Assembly: GCA_004154925.1 (NCBI GenBank)
Contig: QJNS01000008.1
Span: 434,001-498,000 of the forward strand
DNA: 64,000 bases
Origin: Monosporascus cannonballus
Lineage: Eukaryota; Ascomycota; Sordariomycetes; Xylariales
Direction: 5' to 3'
The notes beneath the pieces are model-generated. The model saw only the letters and a list, made by a program, of their open reading frames with translations. It was not told the origin of the DNA and did not search any database. Positions 10,960 to 24,952 of the stretch are shown in pieces; the first letter of the stretch is position 1; each line of letters begins with the position of its first letter. Both the position numbers and the translations under genes were made by a program.

Positions 10960-12179
10960 TCGCCGACGTTATGTTTACCAACAAGCACCCCGAATAATTT
11001 ATTTACCAGTTCCTCGATAACCCGAATATTAGAATGGAATCCGAAAAGAAAAAACCTCGTTTTCCGCGTAAAGAAGTTTTTCGACGTTTGGATGTTATAA
11101 ATAAACGTATTTTTTAATCTAAAAAAGATAATAATAATCTTACGACATCCCTTTAAGTTGCCTATAAAAAGCTTAAGAAAAAAGGGAAAATTTCCGAGAC
11201 TAAGAGGTTCTTTCGAATAAGTCAGATTATTTAGCTAACTTTTACAAAGGAACCAGGAAACTTTTGAAAGCCTTCTAAGCCAGAATTTTTCGACAAAACC
11301 TTAATCAAATTATAAGTGTTCTTAACTTAATACCGAGCATATTTCGAGTATTTTCTTATTTAACTTATTACGTTTATTGTATAAATCCAATTCGTAATCG
11401 AACGATTTACCGGAAATATCATTATTTGGTTCGAACCCGTTATAAAAGAATACTTTATTTTGTTAATTGAAAATCAAAACACGGAAATAATACGGTTTAT
11501 AATAATTATAAATAATTTAAAAAAAACATTAACGAAACTTGTCGACATAATAAATGAAAGAATAAAAGCCGAAATACAAATCTAGCAATTACGATAAAAA
11601 AAACTAGCAACCAGTTATAGCAATACGCTGGTTTAATTAGCCGTGAAGTTAAACTGGGGAAAAAAAATATCAGTAGCTAAGTTTTTCGACGGCCTAAAAA
11701 AGAAAATATAAAAAAAGCTTTTTAAATTTGATCGGCCTAATTATTTATCGGATTATCTCGTTATAGCAATTAAGATTAACGATCGATAATACGCCTGGCG
11801 TATTTAATGTACCAAAGGAAAAAATGACAACAAATCCCGATATACGGTTAATACCAACGTTCTTTAACGCCGTAACACTTTTTACGGTACGGAACTAAAA
11901 CTTATGGAGTTAGGAGTTACTTATATGAAGGATTGGAACCAGATTAAATGTTTTAATTGTAACAAGATGGGACATAAGCTATCGTAATGCAAAGCACCTA
12001 AAAAACCCCGTTAAAATAATTGGAACCCTATACCCGAAGGATAACTCAGAAAAAAACCGAAAAACGGAAGCAAACTTATTAATACGATTCAGCTTAAGTA
12101 TATATTGGGTCCCTTATAGCGAAAAATCTAATAAGGAATACGAAAAGCCAAAAAGTTAACTTAATAAATATCGTAAGCA
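10960..12179 (+). pseudogene. Degenerate gag of A4 with CCHC zinc knuckle
   Basis: Capsid/nucleocapsid region of a Ty3 element. At 11949-11990 the plus strand reads C-F-N-C-N-K-M-G-H-K-L-S-stop-C, an exact CX2CX4HX4C retroviral-type knuckle with one RIP stop inside, followed by basic residues (KAPKKPR). The upstream part is alpha-helical-looking and Lys/Glu-rich, as in Ty3 capsids. Possible starts are near the ATG at about 10970. The E3 insertion lies just downstream. Confidence 0.7.
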
Positions 12180-12184
12180 TAACA
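12180..12184. repeat. Target-site duplication of E3, left copy
   Basis: TAACA, identical to 19033-19037. Confidence 0.85.
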
Positions 12185-12562
12185 TGTGACAGCTAGGGGA
12201 TTTAACCAACTATTAAACCTTAGTCGTACGGGTTTATGTTAACAAAAGTGCCGTCGGAAACTGAGAAATAAATAGTGTAACGTATTACGTCTCGTAATTC
12301 TAAAGGTACCTGAGATAACGATATTATAATGCAAGCTGAAATTATATAAATTATGGAAATAACAAACGGCTATCTATTGGTTTTTGGTATTACCGCTTAT
12401 TTGTATTTAATTTTGCTTAGCAAATTTGAAATAAATAATTGTTTAGTATTAATTACTCGTATTTAACGGATCTTTATTAAATATTTATTATGTAATCTAG
12501 AAGATAATCGGTATTATTTTCGTGAACCGTTTACTAAGGCCGGAACCCATTAGATCGTAATA
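12185..12562 (-). repeat. E3 3' LTR (378 bp)
   Basis: Plus-strand text begins TGTGACAGCTAGGGG and ends ATCGTAATA. It aligns over its full length with 18655-19032 and is the less RIP-damaged of the two (retains GGTACC, CCGTCGG and GGCCGGAACC). In sense orientation it begins TATTACGATC, the RIPed form of a TGTTACGACC start. Confidence 0.85.
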
Positions 12563-12639
12563 CGATTTCCCTTTTTCTTAAAATTTATTTTTAAGATTTT
12601 ATTTTTCCTTGTAAATTTTACGAGTTTTTTACGATATCG

Positions 12640-13160
12640 GATTATATTGCTAAAAGTCCTCGTTAGGTTTCCTTTAGTATTTGTCGGCAAAATCTTTTTT
12701 TTATTTTTGGCGAGTTTAACTTTGAAATTATGTCGTATTTTTTATATTTTTGAAAAGCTTAAAAATGTGAAATATTAGAAATTGTTTCAAAATGTAAAGT
12801 TTACGTTAAACCTAAATATTTTTGCGATATGATTAACGTTTTTTTGGGGGAAAATATTCGTACCGAGAATTAATACTTAGAACGAAAAGAGGGTTTCGTA
12901 AAAAAAACGTTTTTTGGAATTATAAAAACATTATTAAAAAAAGATAAATAAGATTATCGCCCATTTAATGCGTTTTCAGAAATAAAACGTTTTTTTTTAC
13001 TTAAAAAAATAAAAATAATATAACAAAAATTATAATCGTTCGGGAAATTAAAGGAAAAAGAACGCTAGGAGCAGATTATCGCCAAGGCTTCCATGGTTAT
13101 ATTAGTTCCTTTCGCTGGTCCTATAGATTGGTCTGGTATTGGCGATACCGATTAATCCGT
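12640..13160 (+). pseudogene. Antisense accessory ORF of E3
   Basis: Plus strand, opposite to E3 pol, between the 3' LTR and the end of pol. It has Cys-X2-Tyr-X6-Cys (codons 12793-12825; the Tyr is a Cys codon changed G-to-A), then a Lys-rich stretch (VKKTFFGIIKTLLKKDK, then KLKEKER) and a C-terminal Asp-Trp (13126-13131, in GPIDWSGIGDTD). These match, in order, the antisense ORFs of A1 and E8. At least one frame change is needed to connect N- and C-terminal parts. Function unknown. Confidence 0.55.
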
Positions 13161-13199
13161 TAAAAACATTAATTAGGACGTGTTTATTTCTGGTAATTT

Positions 13200-16100
13200 C
13201 GTCGTTATTAGTAAAAGTTTTTTAATAGACGCTGGGGCCTAATAAGATTTTTGGCGGATTCCTAGGTATTTTCGAAATCCGGAAATTTCTTTTTATTTAA
13301 TTAGGTACGAGATACACTTTTTTATGTTTCGTATATCTAAAATCCATTCCATTTTGTATATTTACTCGTTTTTTATTTTCATATTCTTTTTTACCGTATA
13401 TATTTTAATTATATTTGCTTTTAATTGGAATAAAAAAGTTTCAAAATTACATGGAATTTAATTTTCCATCAAAGTCCTAATTAATAAATAAATTTAAAAA
13501 TTGATTAATAACTTTGTATGCACCGACATATTTAAAATTGAATTTCTTTATTAATTCGGTTTATTAAAATATTTTGTGTTAAAAAAGAAAAACTTTTGGT
13601 TTTTTTCGAAAATTAATGTTTTTAATTTTTTCGATTAAAATATTTCTTTATTTAATTCCGTACGAATTCCAATTCCATTTTGAAATTTTATGTAATTATT
13701 GTAATTACTTTAACGTAAAGAATACTAAAATATTAATTAAATCGTCGTTGCATATTATTTTATAAACCTTTGGCGTAAAACGAAAATTTGTATTTACTAG
13801 TATTGTTTTAATATTTTCGTAATAGTTAATATTAGATGTTAATTATCTAATTAATCCTTTTTCAAGCTCATGAATTTATTCGTGATTATTATAACATTTT
13901 AAATATATTTTTAAGGTTTGGTTTATTTATTTCGTTTATTTATTTGTTTGGGGTTTAAATACGTTGGATAATTTATAATTTAAGCCGATTTATGTTTTAA
14001 GACCTTTTTAAAGGTTAAATACGAATATTAATATTTTACTTAAAATAACTATTATTAATAATCCGTATATTTTAAAAATAAATTTAAAAAACTATATATT
14101 ATTTGGTAGTATTTGGATCATTATAAGATGATAAAAATAAGCAAGCTTCGTAAATCAATGGCAAATTACGAGAATATTATAATATTTTCTTATAACTCCA
14201 TTTTCAAATCTAAAAAATTTAATAATAAAGTTAAATATAACTAAATACAATAGTCGCTTTACGATTAGTAATAGCTATAATTTTCCGTATGGCTTATATA
14301 ATCGCGATTTCGTTTTGGCGCACGTATCGCATTACAGTTTGATTTTTGGCAGTGTTAATTTTATTTTAAGAAAAGAATTTGTACGTTAAAATCGTTTTAA
14401 AGTTTTATGAATTCCTAATTATCTTTAAAATTAATATTTAAATACTGTTCGTAATAAATCCTTTTAGTATTCTTTTCGAATTTGCATATTATTTGTTTTT
14501 TAGTTTTTTTGGCAAATCGTTATTGTATTACTGCATTTTCTAATATATATCCAAAGGTACTGCCCGAATTATCGCAATTTGTCGTAAACGTAAATATCTT
14601 TTAATAGTAATATCGAAAATTATGCGGTTAAGTTTAAACAATTTTTTTTTTCGAAATTTAATCGTTTATTTAAAATATTTACTGTATTACTTTCGATATC
14701 TTTCTCATAAATAATAACGAAATCGAAATTTGCCAATGTTTCCACGTAACAAAATTATTATTTTATCTTTTCTCCGGCTACGGTAAGTCCGGTAAGGTTT
14801 TAGTAATCCATATAAACTTTAATCCAATATAAACTTCCTTTTAAAAAATGCTTAAAATTTCGAAATACCATACTAATAACCATATATTCCTTATTCTAAA
14901 TGCCGTAATTAAATCTAGTTTTTTATATTGTGTCAAAAATATAATAAGGTATTATTTCCGCTCATTACTTAATTATAGAATTATTACGTTTAATATATAA
15001 TCCCAAATATCTATTTTTAATTTAACAAAACGCTTTAAATTGTATATAATTAATACTAATTCGCTTATAATCGCATCTATAATATCCTGAAGTATTTCTT
15101 TCTGTATTTAACGTCCATTCAATTCTTTGTTTTCGTAAAGTTCGTTAAAGCTATAATTATTTTGCTAAAGTTTCGAATAAGTTTCCTATAATAATTAACA
15201 AACTTAAGGAATATATTTATTTCTATAATTATTATTAAGGTTTGCCGTTTTGTAACTATAGCGACTTTCTTAGCGTTTATCTTAGTATATTCTAAAATAA
15301 TACTATATCCCAAAAATTTTACGTGTTATTTCTAGAACTAAGTTTTTTTGCATTAATAAATAACCTTATGTTTTAAAAACATTAAAAAACTTGATAAATA
15401 TATCTTATAAATGCCATTTCTGTTTCTGAAAAAATAAAAATATTATCAAAATAACAACCGAAGAAAATATGGAGATATTCTTATAGCACGTAATGTATTA
15501 TCTGTTAAAAGATTACTCGTACGTTTATAAGTCTTATTAATATAACCAAAGACTTAAATAATTTATATTCTGTTTTAAAAATTATTTTTTATTTGCATTC
15601 ATTTTAATTTTAATATAATTATATTTATTTTTAAAATTGAATAATTCAAATTATTTATTTCTAAAAAATCGGGTTTCTATTTTTGGAAGGAGGAGTTACG
15701 GTATTCGACGTTTAATAATAATATAATGAGGAATAATTTCCTACAAATCGCAATTTTCTATTTTTTAGGTACGAAAAATATAAGGTATTTTATTAATAAC
15801 TTCGAAAGTCGAATTTATTTTTTTTGTAGTCGATTTTTTAGGTATTTTTTAAAAATGCGTAATTCGTTTCTGTTAGCATTATAAACAAGGTAAAGCCTTA
15901 TTGAATATCGTTTTTTAAGAATTATCTTGTACTTTTATTTGCTATAATTTAATTTTCTCGAACAAAGCTTTTTTCTAAAAAGTTACTTATATCGGTAATA
16001 TTATAATAATATATTAATTCAATTTGCTAAATTTTAAGGCTGTTATTTTAAAACGTTATTTAATTTCTGTATTTTCGCTTTTATAGTAATAACGATATGT

Positions 16101-17100
16101 CGTATTTTTTTAATGACGGTTTTTTTATATTTTATCCTTTCAGATAATACAACATTTGTTATATTTTCATATCTATATTCGGCGTTATTATTCATAGAAT
16201 ATAAAAATTATAATTGTTTTTTCATCTGATAGTAAGGTATAAGGTGAACATTTTTAGGCCAGTTCGGCTATTAACTAAAACCCTATATTAATATATCTAT
16301 AGTTTTCTTAAGATTATATCCTCATTTTTAAATAAAATAATATCGAAATTAACCGTTTAATATCGTCCTTAAATAAAAACCTCGAAATAATCAATTTCGC
16401 ATATAGTTTTTTCGTTATCGTAAGCAAATTCCAGATTTTCGATGTATATCCATATATAAAAGTTTATCTTATAGTTTTATAATAGTTTAAATTTATTAAT
16501 TATTTCTGGTATGATATAATTCCCGCCCAAAGTTCCGTCATCCATTATTGCAATATATTAATACGTTCCGATTCGTAAATCTAAAGTAATAAACTTATTA
16601 GCGCTTTTTATCGTTACATTTAAAGCATTTTTTAAAAAATCCTTTTAATTTTTTTTAACTTTCATTGTCCTACGACTTTTTTATAAGTAACGTTCTTTTG
16701 AGGCCTTGTTCCAATTTATCGCATTTTATTTATATTTTTGCGTTTAATGTATTCAGTTATTGTAGTTGTTGTTTTTGCCGGCGTATTATTCCTTTGTATT
16801 ATATTAATGATTTTTAATTTTGTTTTAATCTTTTTCTTTATCCATTAAATTCTTTATTTATATTTGTAACTATATTTTCTTATACGTTATTTTAATTCTG
16901 GTATCAAAGAATTTTTATTAATTAATATTTTCTTATTGGCCCTTTTTTTCGGAAACGTTTATAATAAGCATTAACTGAAAATAAAGAGCCGTAATAATTT
17001 TCCAGCAATACCTTTTTAATATATGCGAAATTCATTTTTTTCATTGAATAATTTTATTTCTAGAAATAATAAAAAAGGTTTTTTTACTCATATGCCTTTT
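13200..17100 (-). pseudogene. Degenerate Ty3 pol of E3
   Basis: Read right to left. The RT active-site box is YFDNIFIFS at 15427-15453 (YLDD to YFDN). The RT thumb is an open frame at 15119-15313 containing FLKFVNYYRKLIRNFSK, a clear match to the family's FLGFxNFYRRFIKxFS. RNase H and integrase follow leftward in the expected order but are heavily eroded. Confidence 0.75.
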
Positions 17101-17149
17101 TTTCGGGCCAGCTTTTTGCTTTGGCTAATTACTAAATATTTTCTGGGCC

Positions 17150-18630
17150 TTTAAATCGAAAATATCGATATCATTATTTATTGCTTTTATTATTTCTGGT
17201 ACGGTTTAGAAAATTAAATTCTTTATAATACAAAAGGATAATTTGTCCATAAATATACTATTGCCATTTTGGATAATTAAGATATTTTCGTCGTCGACAA
17301 TATATAACGTATATTTTGCCGTATCGATCGAGGTTTCCTGCACAGATTTCTTTTGTCCGGTTCTGGTATTTACGTAACCATCTTTATAATATTTTTATTA
17401 TGTTCGCTATACCCATTAAGTGAGCCTTTTTGCTCATTGGATTCCTTATTAGATTTTTCGTTATAAAGGACCTCATATATTTTTACGCTAAATTATATTC
17501 ATAGGTTTATTTGTATTTTTTTAATTTTTTCGAAATTATTTGTTACGTCTTGGTTTTTCGTTATTTTATCGGGGTTTCTTAAATGTTTTGTATTATGTGC
17601 CTCATGGTTTATTTTGTTATAATTATAGGATTTAGTCTGGGTTTAGCTTTTTCAATAAATAGCTTTTAATTCCATAAATCCTGGTTCTATATCGTAAAAG
17701 GTGTTATTACATTAAGAAATGCTTCTTTTAGCTTTATATCGGGGATTATTATTATTCTTTCTTTTAATACCCTTAATGCGTTATACGTATTGTTGATCGT
17801 TAATTTTAGCTGCTCTAGCGATATAATGCGACAAATAATTAAGGCAATGAGACTTAAAATGTTGTTTTCGTAATATTTCTTTAGGCCGTCAAAATATTTG
17901 GCTATTAATACCTCTTATCCCTAATTTAATCTGGCAGTTAGTTGAATTAACGTACCGCCATAATTAGATATTAATTATTTTTATTTCAATTATTGCAATA
18001 TATTTTGGCTTTTATTTTTTCGCTTATTATTCCAAAGTCTTCGTTAATATTTATTTAAATTATATATAATCGTTGTAAATTCATATTATTTCCAAGTTTC
18101 GATTTTGAATCAATAAGATAACGTATTCTTTTAATAAGTTTAAATTAAGTCACTGTATTTCCGGTATGTTATCGGTTTCCGAATATAATTCGTATAATAA
18201 ACGTAATAAAGCGACTAAAAGAATACCCGAAATATATTCCGTATTAAGTTAAAACGATTATAATTTAGTCAAGATCTTATCAGATACTTCTGGCTTAAAA
18301 AACATAAAAACCTTTTTTAATTTCTTTATAAAATTTATCTAAATAACCTGGCTTATTTAAAAGGCTTCCCGGTTGCGGAAGCTTTTTTTTCTTAAGCTTT
18401 TATGGGCGGCTTAAAGGGACGTCCCAAAATTATTATTATTTTTCTTAAGTTAAAAGATATGCTTATTTATGGGATCCAGATGTCGAAGAATTTCTTTGCG
18501 AAAAAAACAAAGCTTTTTTCTTTTTTGGATTCCATATTAATATCCGGGTAATTCAGACAACGATAAATAGGCTATTCGAGATATTTATTAATAAATATAT
18601 TATTACCCATACTACTTAAATTGTAACGGT
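17150..18630 (-). pseudogene. Degenerate gag of E3
   Basis: Lies between the 5' LTR (right) and pol. A RIPed zinc knuckle is visible at about 17598-17640 (YNYNKINHEAH in the frame that reads CFNCNKMGHKL in A4): Cys codons have become Tyr and Gly has become Asn. The Lys-rich N-terminal region is near 18360-18540. Confidence 0.5.
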
Positions 18631-18654
18631 AATATTAAACACGTTTTTATAACG

Positions 18655-19032
18655 TATAAGAATTTAAAAGTTTAATTAATTATTAAACCTTAATCGTATA
18701 AATTTATATTAATAAAAATGCCGTCAGAAATTTAAAAGTAGGTATAATATTGTATGAGGTTTCGTACTTTTAACAATATTTTATAAAATAATATTATATT
18801 AAAAACTAAAATTATTTATATTATGAAAACAAGAAATATACATTAATTATTTCTTTGGATCCTTATTTATTTCTATTTAATTATATTTGACGAATCTTTA
18901 TTAAGCAATTATTTAATATTAATTAATTATATTTAGCAAGTTTTTATTAAATATTTGTTACGTAACCTAAAAAATAATCCATGTTATTTTCGTTAACCGT
19001 TTTTTAAGGCCAGAGCTTATAAAGTCGTAAAA
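18655..19032 (-). repeat. E3 5' LTR (378 bp)
   Basis: Begins TATAAGAATTTAAAAG where the other LTR has TGTGACAGCTAGGGG; nearly all differences are G-to-A or C-to-T. It is more heavily mutated than its partner. Confidence 0.85.
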
Positions 19033-19037
19033 TAACA
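19033..19037. repeat. Target-site duplication of E3, right copy
   Basis: TAACA, identical to 12180-12184. Confidence 0.85.
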
Positions 19038-22000
19038 AAAAATATTATAAAAATAATTACGCAAATATTAAAGTTGAACAAAAAAGGTTTATCCCGGAAC
19101 TTTAAATCGATACGGCGAAATCCATAGTATATATTGTTGACAACTAAAATATTCCGACTACGAAAAATTAAAATAAAACATTTACGGTCGGATTACCCGT
19201 ATATATTACGAAAAATTCCATTTTTCAAACCGTATCATAAATAAAAAAAACTATTAAAAATACTATCGTTATTTTCGATTTATAAGCTTAAAAATATTTA
19301 ATAATTAGCCGACATAAAAGATTAGCCCGATAAAATATTACTCGTCAAAAACCCCTTTTTATTATTATTAATAATATAACAATTAAACGTAAAGAATTTA
19401 ATTTAATATATAATACAAAATATTGTTTAAAGGTTATGATAAATTCCAATTCTTAATTATTATTGATTATAACCTATTACGAAAAAAACATTATTAAAAG
19501 TTACGTTAATTTATGAAAAAACCTTAAATTTACAAATAAAATAACGTATAATAAATGCATTTAAAAATATAAAAAAAATACTTAATTCAACAAAACGAAT
19601 TAGTAATAACATTAAAAATACTCAATACGATTTAAAGAAGCAATACGCGGATATTAAAAATATATATAATAAGTTATTGCATTAAATGCAGAAATACAAA
19701 TAGAATTCGACACATTTAATCAGAAATAAAAAAACAATATTTGTAAAAAAGCGGTAAATGACAGGACTTAAAAAAATTAAACGGAATTTTTAAAAAAGGT
19801 TTTAAATACGACAATAAGAACCGTTAATAACCGTATTCTTTTAAATTTATAAATTAAAATATTTTAATATATTATAATAATAAATCACGAAACTTTAGAT
19901 GAAAAGAATATTATACTATATATATTTAATATGGCTAAAATATGACTAAAGTATAAGTTAAAATTTTATATAACGATTTACATCAAAAATTAAGAAAACC
20001 TTTACGATAACAGGAAAATTCTGTACGAAATCAATTATTTTAAGACTTTCGTCTAAAGATATTATTAAGTAATTGATTTGGATATCGTTATATTTAAAAA
20101 TTATAATATACTGTTAAAATCATTATAAATACGTTAATACGAAATTTTAATTAATGAAGAAATTACCTAAATCAAATTTCACTTAACGTTTATTAAAAAA
20201 ATAAGATTTTAAGTTTTAATCGAAAGTAACAATAAATATAAATATAAAGATACGATAACAACCTTATTACCAAAAGGAATAAGATATAAAAAAATTTTAA
20301 AGAGAAAAACGATATTTTATTATTATTATTAAAACGATATTAAAATAATAAAATATTAATTTATAATAATGCCTTTCACAATCACGAATTTAAATTAATA
20401 TATTATAATATTATTATAAATACAAGTGGCTTTTGAAGAGAAGAATTTAATATGAATTTATCAGCATATAATAAAAAGAATATAAAATAATCTTAAATCA
20501 AAGATAAATTTAACTTTCGATATTATCAGCAAATTATCCGATTTATTTTGTATTTAATAAAAATAGACAATTATAATTTATAACTCAATATCGACAACTA
20601 AACGATATTAGTGTTCTGAATTATAAAAATACAAAACCCATTTTATAAAACAAAAGAATTTATAATATTTAATTCAAAAAATCGATATTATTTTGTGAAG
20701 ATTAAAAAAAGATAAGAATAAAAAATAACCTTTAAAACGAAAGCCGGATTATTTAAGTATTTAGTTATATTAATAAGATTTACGAACGTACCAGTAATTT
20801 CTTAACGAACAATAAATGATAAATTGCGAAAATATTTCGATATTTTCGTCAAATATTACTTCGACGACAGCTTTATTTTCTTAAAAATAAAAGAATTATA
20901 TACAAAATCCGTTTATAAAAATTCTCAAGTTTTATAAAACATATATTTACTTATTAACATAAAAAACGTTAATTTTACATATAAAAAATAAAATATCTGC
21001 AATATATTATTATTTTAAAACATATCAAATTAAACTTTGAAAAGTTCTTTATAATTATAAAATAATACACGTTTTAAACGTTCAAAAACATATAGATATT
21101 TTTTGGATTCGTTAAGTATTATAAGAAATTTATTCGAAATATTAGTAAAATAATTACACTTTTAATAAACCTTAAGAAAAGATTTTGAATAAATACCAAA
21201 AATGAAAAAGAATATTTTAAGAGATTAAGAATGTAATTATTAATAAGCCAATATTAATTATGTACAATTTAAACTGTCTTATTAAATTAAAAACCGATAT
21301 TTCGAATTACGTGTTAAAAGTAATAATTAAATAACGACATCATGAAAATAAATTATACCTTAGTATATTCATTTTATATAAAATGGAAAGATTGGAGTTT
21401 CATTACTGTATTTTAAATCAGGAATTTATGGCCCTTGTTATGGCATTTCAAAAATTTAGGCGTTTTCTAAATAGATACTTATACCAAATTAAGGTTTATA
21501 TAAATTATCGAATTTTTACCCGATTTATTACGTCTCAGCAATTTACAAAACGAAAATTTAATTACGCGGAAAAATTGGCAAATTTGGATTTCGTTCTTAT
21601 CTATAAAAAAGAATTAAAAAATCATAAAATAAATACCTGAAACAAGCGACCAAATTTTGAAACGAAATTAATCAAAGTTAGCCATATAATTTTGATATTA
21701 TTACAAACGGATATTTACAATTACAACGGATCATGATAATTCGAACAGTATCTTTCGATATATATTACAGAATTTAACAGTATAATAACCATTTCCCAAA
21801 AAACCGGAAAACGAATAAAATATATGTTTTAAAAAATGCCAAAAAGATTTAGTATAAAATATATACGAATATTAGTTATTCAAATATCCCGGGATTTACA
21901 GAACTTTAAAACGGCTTTAACGTTTATATTTTTTTAAGAAATAAAATTACTAATACAGAAAACATTTTGGCAATATAAAATTTGCGCCAAAAAGAAATTT

Positions 22001-23140
22001 CGACGACACAAACTATACGGAATATTATAGCTATTATTAATCATAAAACGATTATGGTATTTAGTTATATTTGATTTTATTATAAAGCCGTTATATTAGA
22101 AAATCAAAATTCGAAAATCTATTAAGATAGTATTTTCGTAATCCGCGAATAATTTACGAAATCTTTTTAATATTTACTTTATTATGAAAATATAAATGCC
22201 GAATAAATAACGTATAATCTTTTAGATATATTTCTACTATATCCGGATTATTAATAAAAATTATTTTAAATATAGTATCGATATTTGCATTTAGCTTTCG
22301 GCAAGGCCATATAATACAGATTGGTCGACATTATAAATTATTTAACGTCTTTAAACTGTAAATAAACGGATAAATAAAACAAAGAAATTAAACTTTAGAA
22401 ATTTATTTACAATATTATATTAATTACAAATAAATAATCGGATGAAGAAATTGCCAATCTCAAAATTAGTTTTTAATATTAGTAATTAAATAAGTATTAA
22501 AATAATACTTGCTAATATAAATTTTGGTTTTATTTTAAATATTTATAGAGAAATACGCGATAATAATCCAATGAATATTAAACTAATTTTTATATTAAAA
22601 TAATTACGATAATTATCTTAAGACATTAAAATAAACTGAAAATTTGCACGTACTTAAATAAGCAATTATTAAAATTTAAAAAAGTTAAAAGACTCAATTT
22701 TCGAAAAAAGCGAAAAAAACTTTCGTTACAAAAGTTTTCTAAATAAAACGCCCTAATAAAAAGTTCGGTTTTAAATATATCGGTCTATATAAAATTTCTA
22801 AGAAAATCTTAGAAAATAATTACCAATTAAACTTCATATTAAAAGTTAAACTTTATTTAATTTGTTACGTTTGTTTATTCGAATTTTAAACAAATATAAT
22901 TCAGATATATACGGTATAAGACGACGTAAAAGTGAAAAACGAATAAGCATATAAAGTGCAAAAAGTCTTTAATATACGAAATTAAAATAGATTTACCTAA
23001 TACCTAATTTAGTAAAAAATACCCAGATTTCGAAAATATCTGGAAATTTACTAATACTTTTATTAGCGCTTAGCGCCTATTGAAGAGCTTTTACCAATAA
23101 TCTCGTGGTTAACGGGATTAAAAGTCCTCTAATTAATACG
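19038..23140 (+). pseudogene. Degenerate Ty3 pol of A4
   Basis: RT box YYFDDSFIFL at 20854-20883. RNase H/connection is the longest open frame (21383-21640, 85 codons), with FHYCILNQEFMALVMAFQKF and FITSQQFTKRKFNYAEKL matching the family's ELLAIVxAFxxW and TTKQLxxRQxRWAEKL. Integrase text follows near 22060-22360 (EXFTKSF for DRFTKF). Protease should lie near 19.1-19.6 kb but is not recognisable. Close nucleotide match to A1. Confidence 0.75.
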
Positions 23141-23144
23141 TAAT

Positions 23145-23604
23145 TAATCGGTGGATTTCAGGAGGGATCAGTCGAAAGGAAACGCGGCCTCTATCGATAT
23201 AACCTGGGCGGCCTCCAATTCGACCTGTTTTTTTTTGACGTTTCAACTTTCCCTGCTCCTCCAGATTGTCGATACCACGAAACACAGCTTTTATTATTTT
23301 GTTTTACCATATTTCTTTTCATTTATGCAAAAGGCGTAAGCCAACGTTAACCGGGTTAACATCTTTCGGCGGCCGCCTGTTCTAACTTAAGTTTTCGATA
23401 CTAAACAGCAATACGTTACATTTGTTCTGGGCTTAGATCTCGGACGTTATAATTGGACTGGTTATACTTAATATAAAATAATTTATGAAAAAAGAGGTTC
23501 TCCGATAATTTGCGTTTTAGTTTTTTTCGTTTATAGTAAGAATAAGGCATTATTTCGATAGGATTGGCAAAAAGTACTGCGACAATTAAGGAATTGCGCT
23601 TCAC
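23145..23604 (-). pseudogene. Antisense accessory ORF of A4
   Basis: Minus strand, opposing pol, starting near ATG 23604. The N-terminal open frame (23416-23604) has Tyr residues spaced like a mutated Cys cluster (YIKYNQSNYNVRDLSPEQ), although the spacing is not the same as in A1. Downstream is a charged stretch (NLEEQGKLKRQKK) and, after a one-base slip in an A-run, QVELEAAQ and FPFD followed by TGA where Trp is expected (23168-23173). The region is visibly richer in G+C than flanking DNA. A plus-strand open frame at 23151-23339 is its shadow. Confidence 0.5.
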
Positions 23605-23646
23605 GGTTTTTGCTTTAAAAATATTAATATATTTCTTGATATAACC

Positions 23647-24090
23647 TGTTACGATAAATTAAATACTTTTCGAATAAAACCTTCGAGACGAAGATCCTAA
23701 AAGAGAGAAAATCGCATTATAACTTAACGTTTTAGCATAGTAGGAAATAATTAAAATAAATGGAGCATTAAAAAAGGTTACGTAACGAAAGTTAAGATCA
23801 ATAGGATTATTAGAAGTTTGCGAAATTTACGAAAATTAAGATTATTAAGATCTTCCGAAATTACAATACTTTAACGACAAACTAATAACTAGAACTATGT
23901 ATAATACGTTTATAATTTGTATAATTTAGGAAATATTAATTTGTAATATAATATCGTTCACTAAGGTAGCCTTGGTATTACGAGACGTAATACGTTACTG
24001 TATTTATTGCTCAGAATTCCATGATTCTCCTGCTAATATAAACACGTACAACTGAGATTTAATAGTTGGTTAAACCGCCTAGCCGTCACA
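23647..24090 (+). repeat. A4 3' LTR
   Basis: Begins TGTTACGATAAA and ends CGCCTAGCCGTCACA. The end block (GACGTAATACGTTACTG, TTTAATAGTTGGTTAAACC) matches 10681-10800 and, inverted, the E3 LTRs. No target duplication can be tested because the far end of the tandem lies outside the window. Confidence 0.75.
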
Positions 24091-24952
24091 AAATACTAGT
24101 TTCATAAATACTATTTTATTATTATATTGATATTTTCTCTCTGTTTTTAATTAACATGTTATAAAAGATTTAAACGGAAAATATAATATTACAACAACGA
24201 GTAGGTTTCGTTTAAAATGTGAAAATATATTATATACTATATTTGGAAATAAATATAAGAGGTATTAGGTAAATTATGTATATCGAAAAAATATATTTTA
24301 AAAAATACTTATATATATATTTATATTAATAACTAAATAACACATGATCATAAATTTATAAATAATTATAAATAGTATATTTGTAAATATACTTAAACCT
24401 TTTACCAAATGGGCAAAAGATAATCTAAATTAATAAAATATTATTTTAATAGCAAAATATTATAAGTAGAAAATCTAAAAGATTTGTTATCGAGACTTTA
24501 AACATTGTAATATAACTGTAAAAAAAATAATTTTAGATTAAAATAATTATGACTTAGAATAAATATAATAAGTAGTAATTTCGTGGTAATAAATTATATA
24601 TCTTAAAATATTTCAACAAATTCGCAACTGTTCAGTTATGATTATAATGTGTTTTTCAAGGTTTTAAAACGTTATTATCAAATATAAATATTTTATGCTT
24701 AACATAAAATAGTTCTTATATCGCCTAATAATCGGTTTTCGGTATTGTAAATATGTTACAAATATTTGATTTAAATCGTTTAAAAGTCAAATTTATTATT
24801 ATTATTAAAATATCAATAATGAACAAAGGTTATTTATAGGGAATATTGATAAATATATTTATTAATTTGTTACCGTGTATAACGTACGGATTCAAAATTA
24901 TTTTAATATTTACAAAAGATTTTGTGCGGTAATAATATAACGTCCCGAACAG
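24091..24952. other. AT-only spacer
   Basis: About 0.86 kb of A/T-runs with few CpG. I see no gene or element ends. Confidence 0.6.

Larger units (their letters stand above)
12185..19032 (-). mobile_element. Ty3/gypsy element E3, full length, minus strand, inside A4
   Basis: A 6.85-kb element with two 378-bp LTRs and a perfect 5-bp TSD. Gag, RT, RNase H and integrase run right to left. The last 115-120 bp of its LTR matches the A4 LTR end (GTTGGTTAAA...AGCTGTCACA in sense), so it is the same or a sister family, inserted in opposite orientation between A4 gag and pol. Confidence 0.88.
10203..24090 (+). mobile_element. Ty3/gypsy element A4, interrupted by E3
   Basis: Plus-strand element: 5' LTR (10203-10800), gag with zinc knuckle (to 12179), then E3 (12185-19032) inserted between gag and pol, then pol (19038-23140), an antisense accessory ORF, and the 3' LTR ending AGCCGTCACA at 24090. 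E3 has an exact TAACA duplication, so joining 12184 to 19038 restores A4 continuity. Fully RIP-degraded. Confidence 0.75.
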
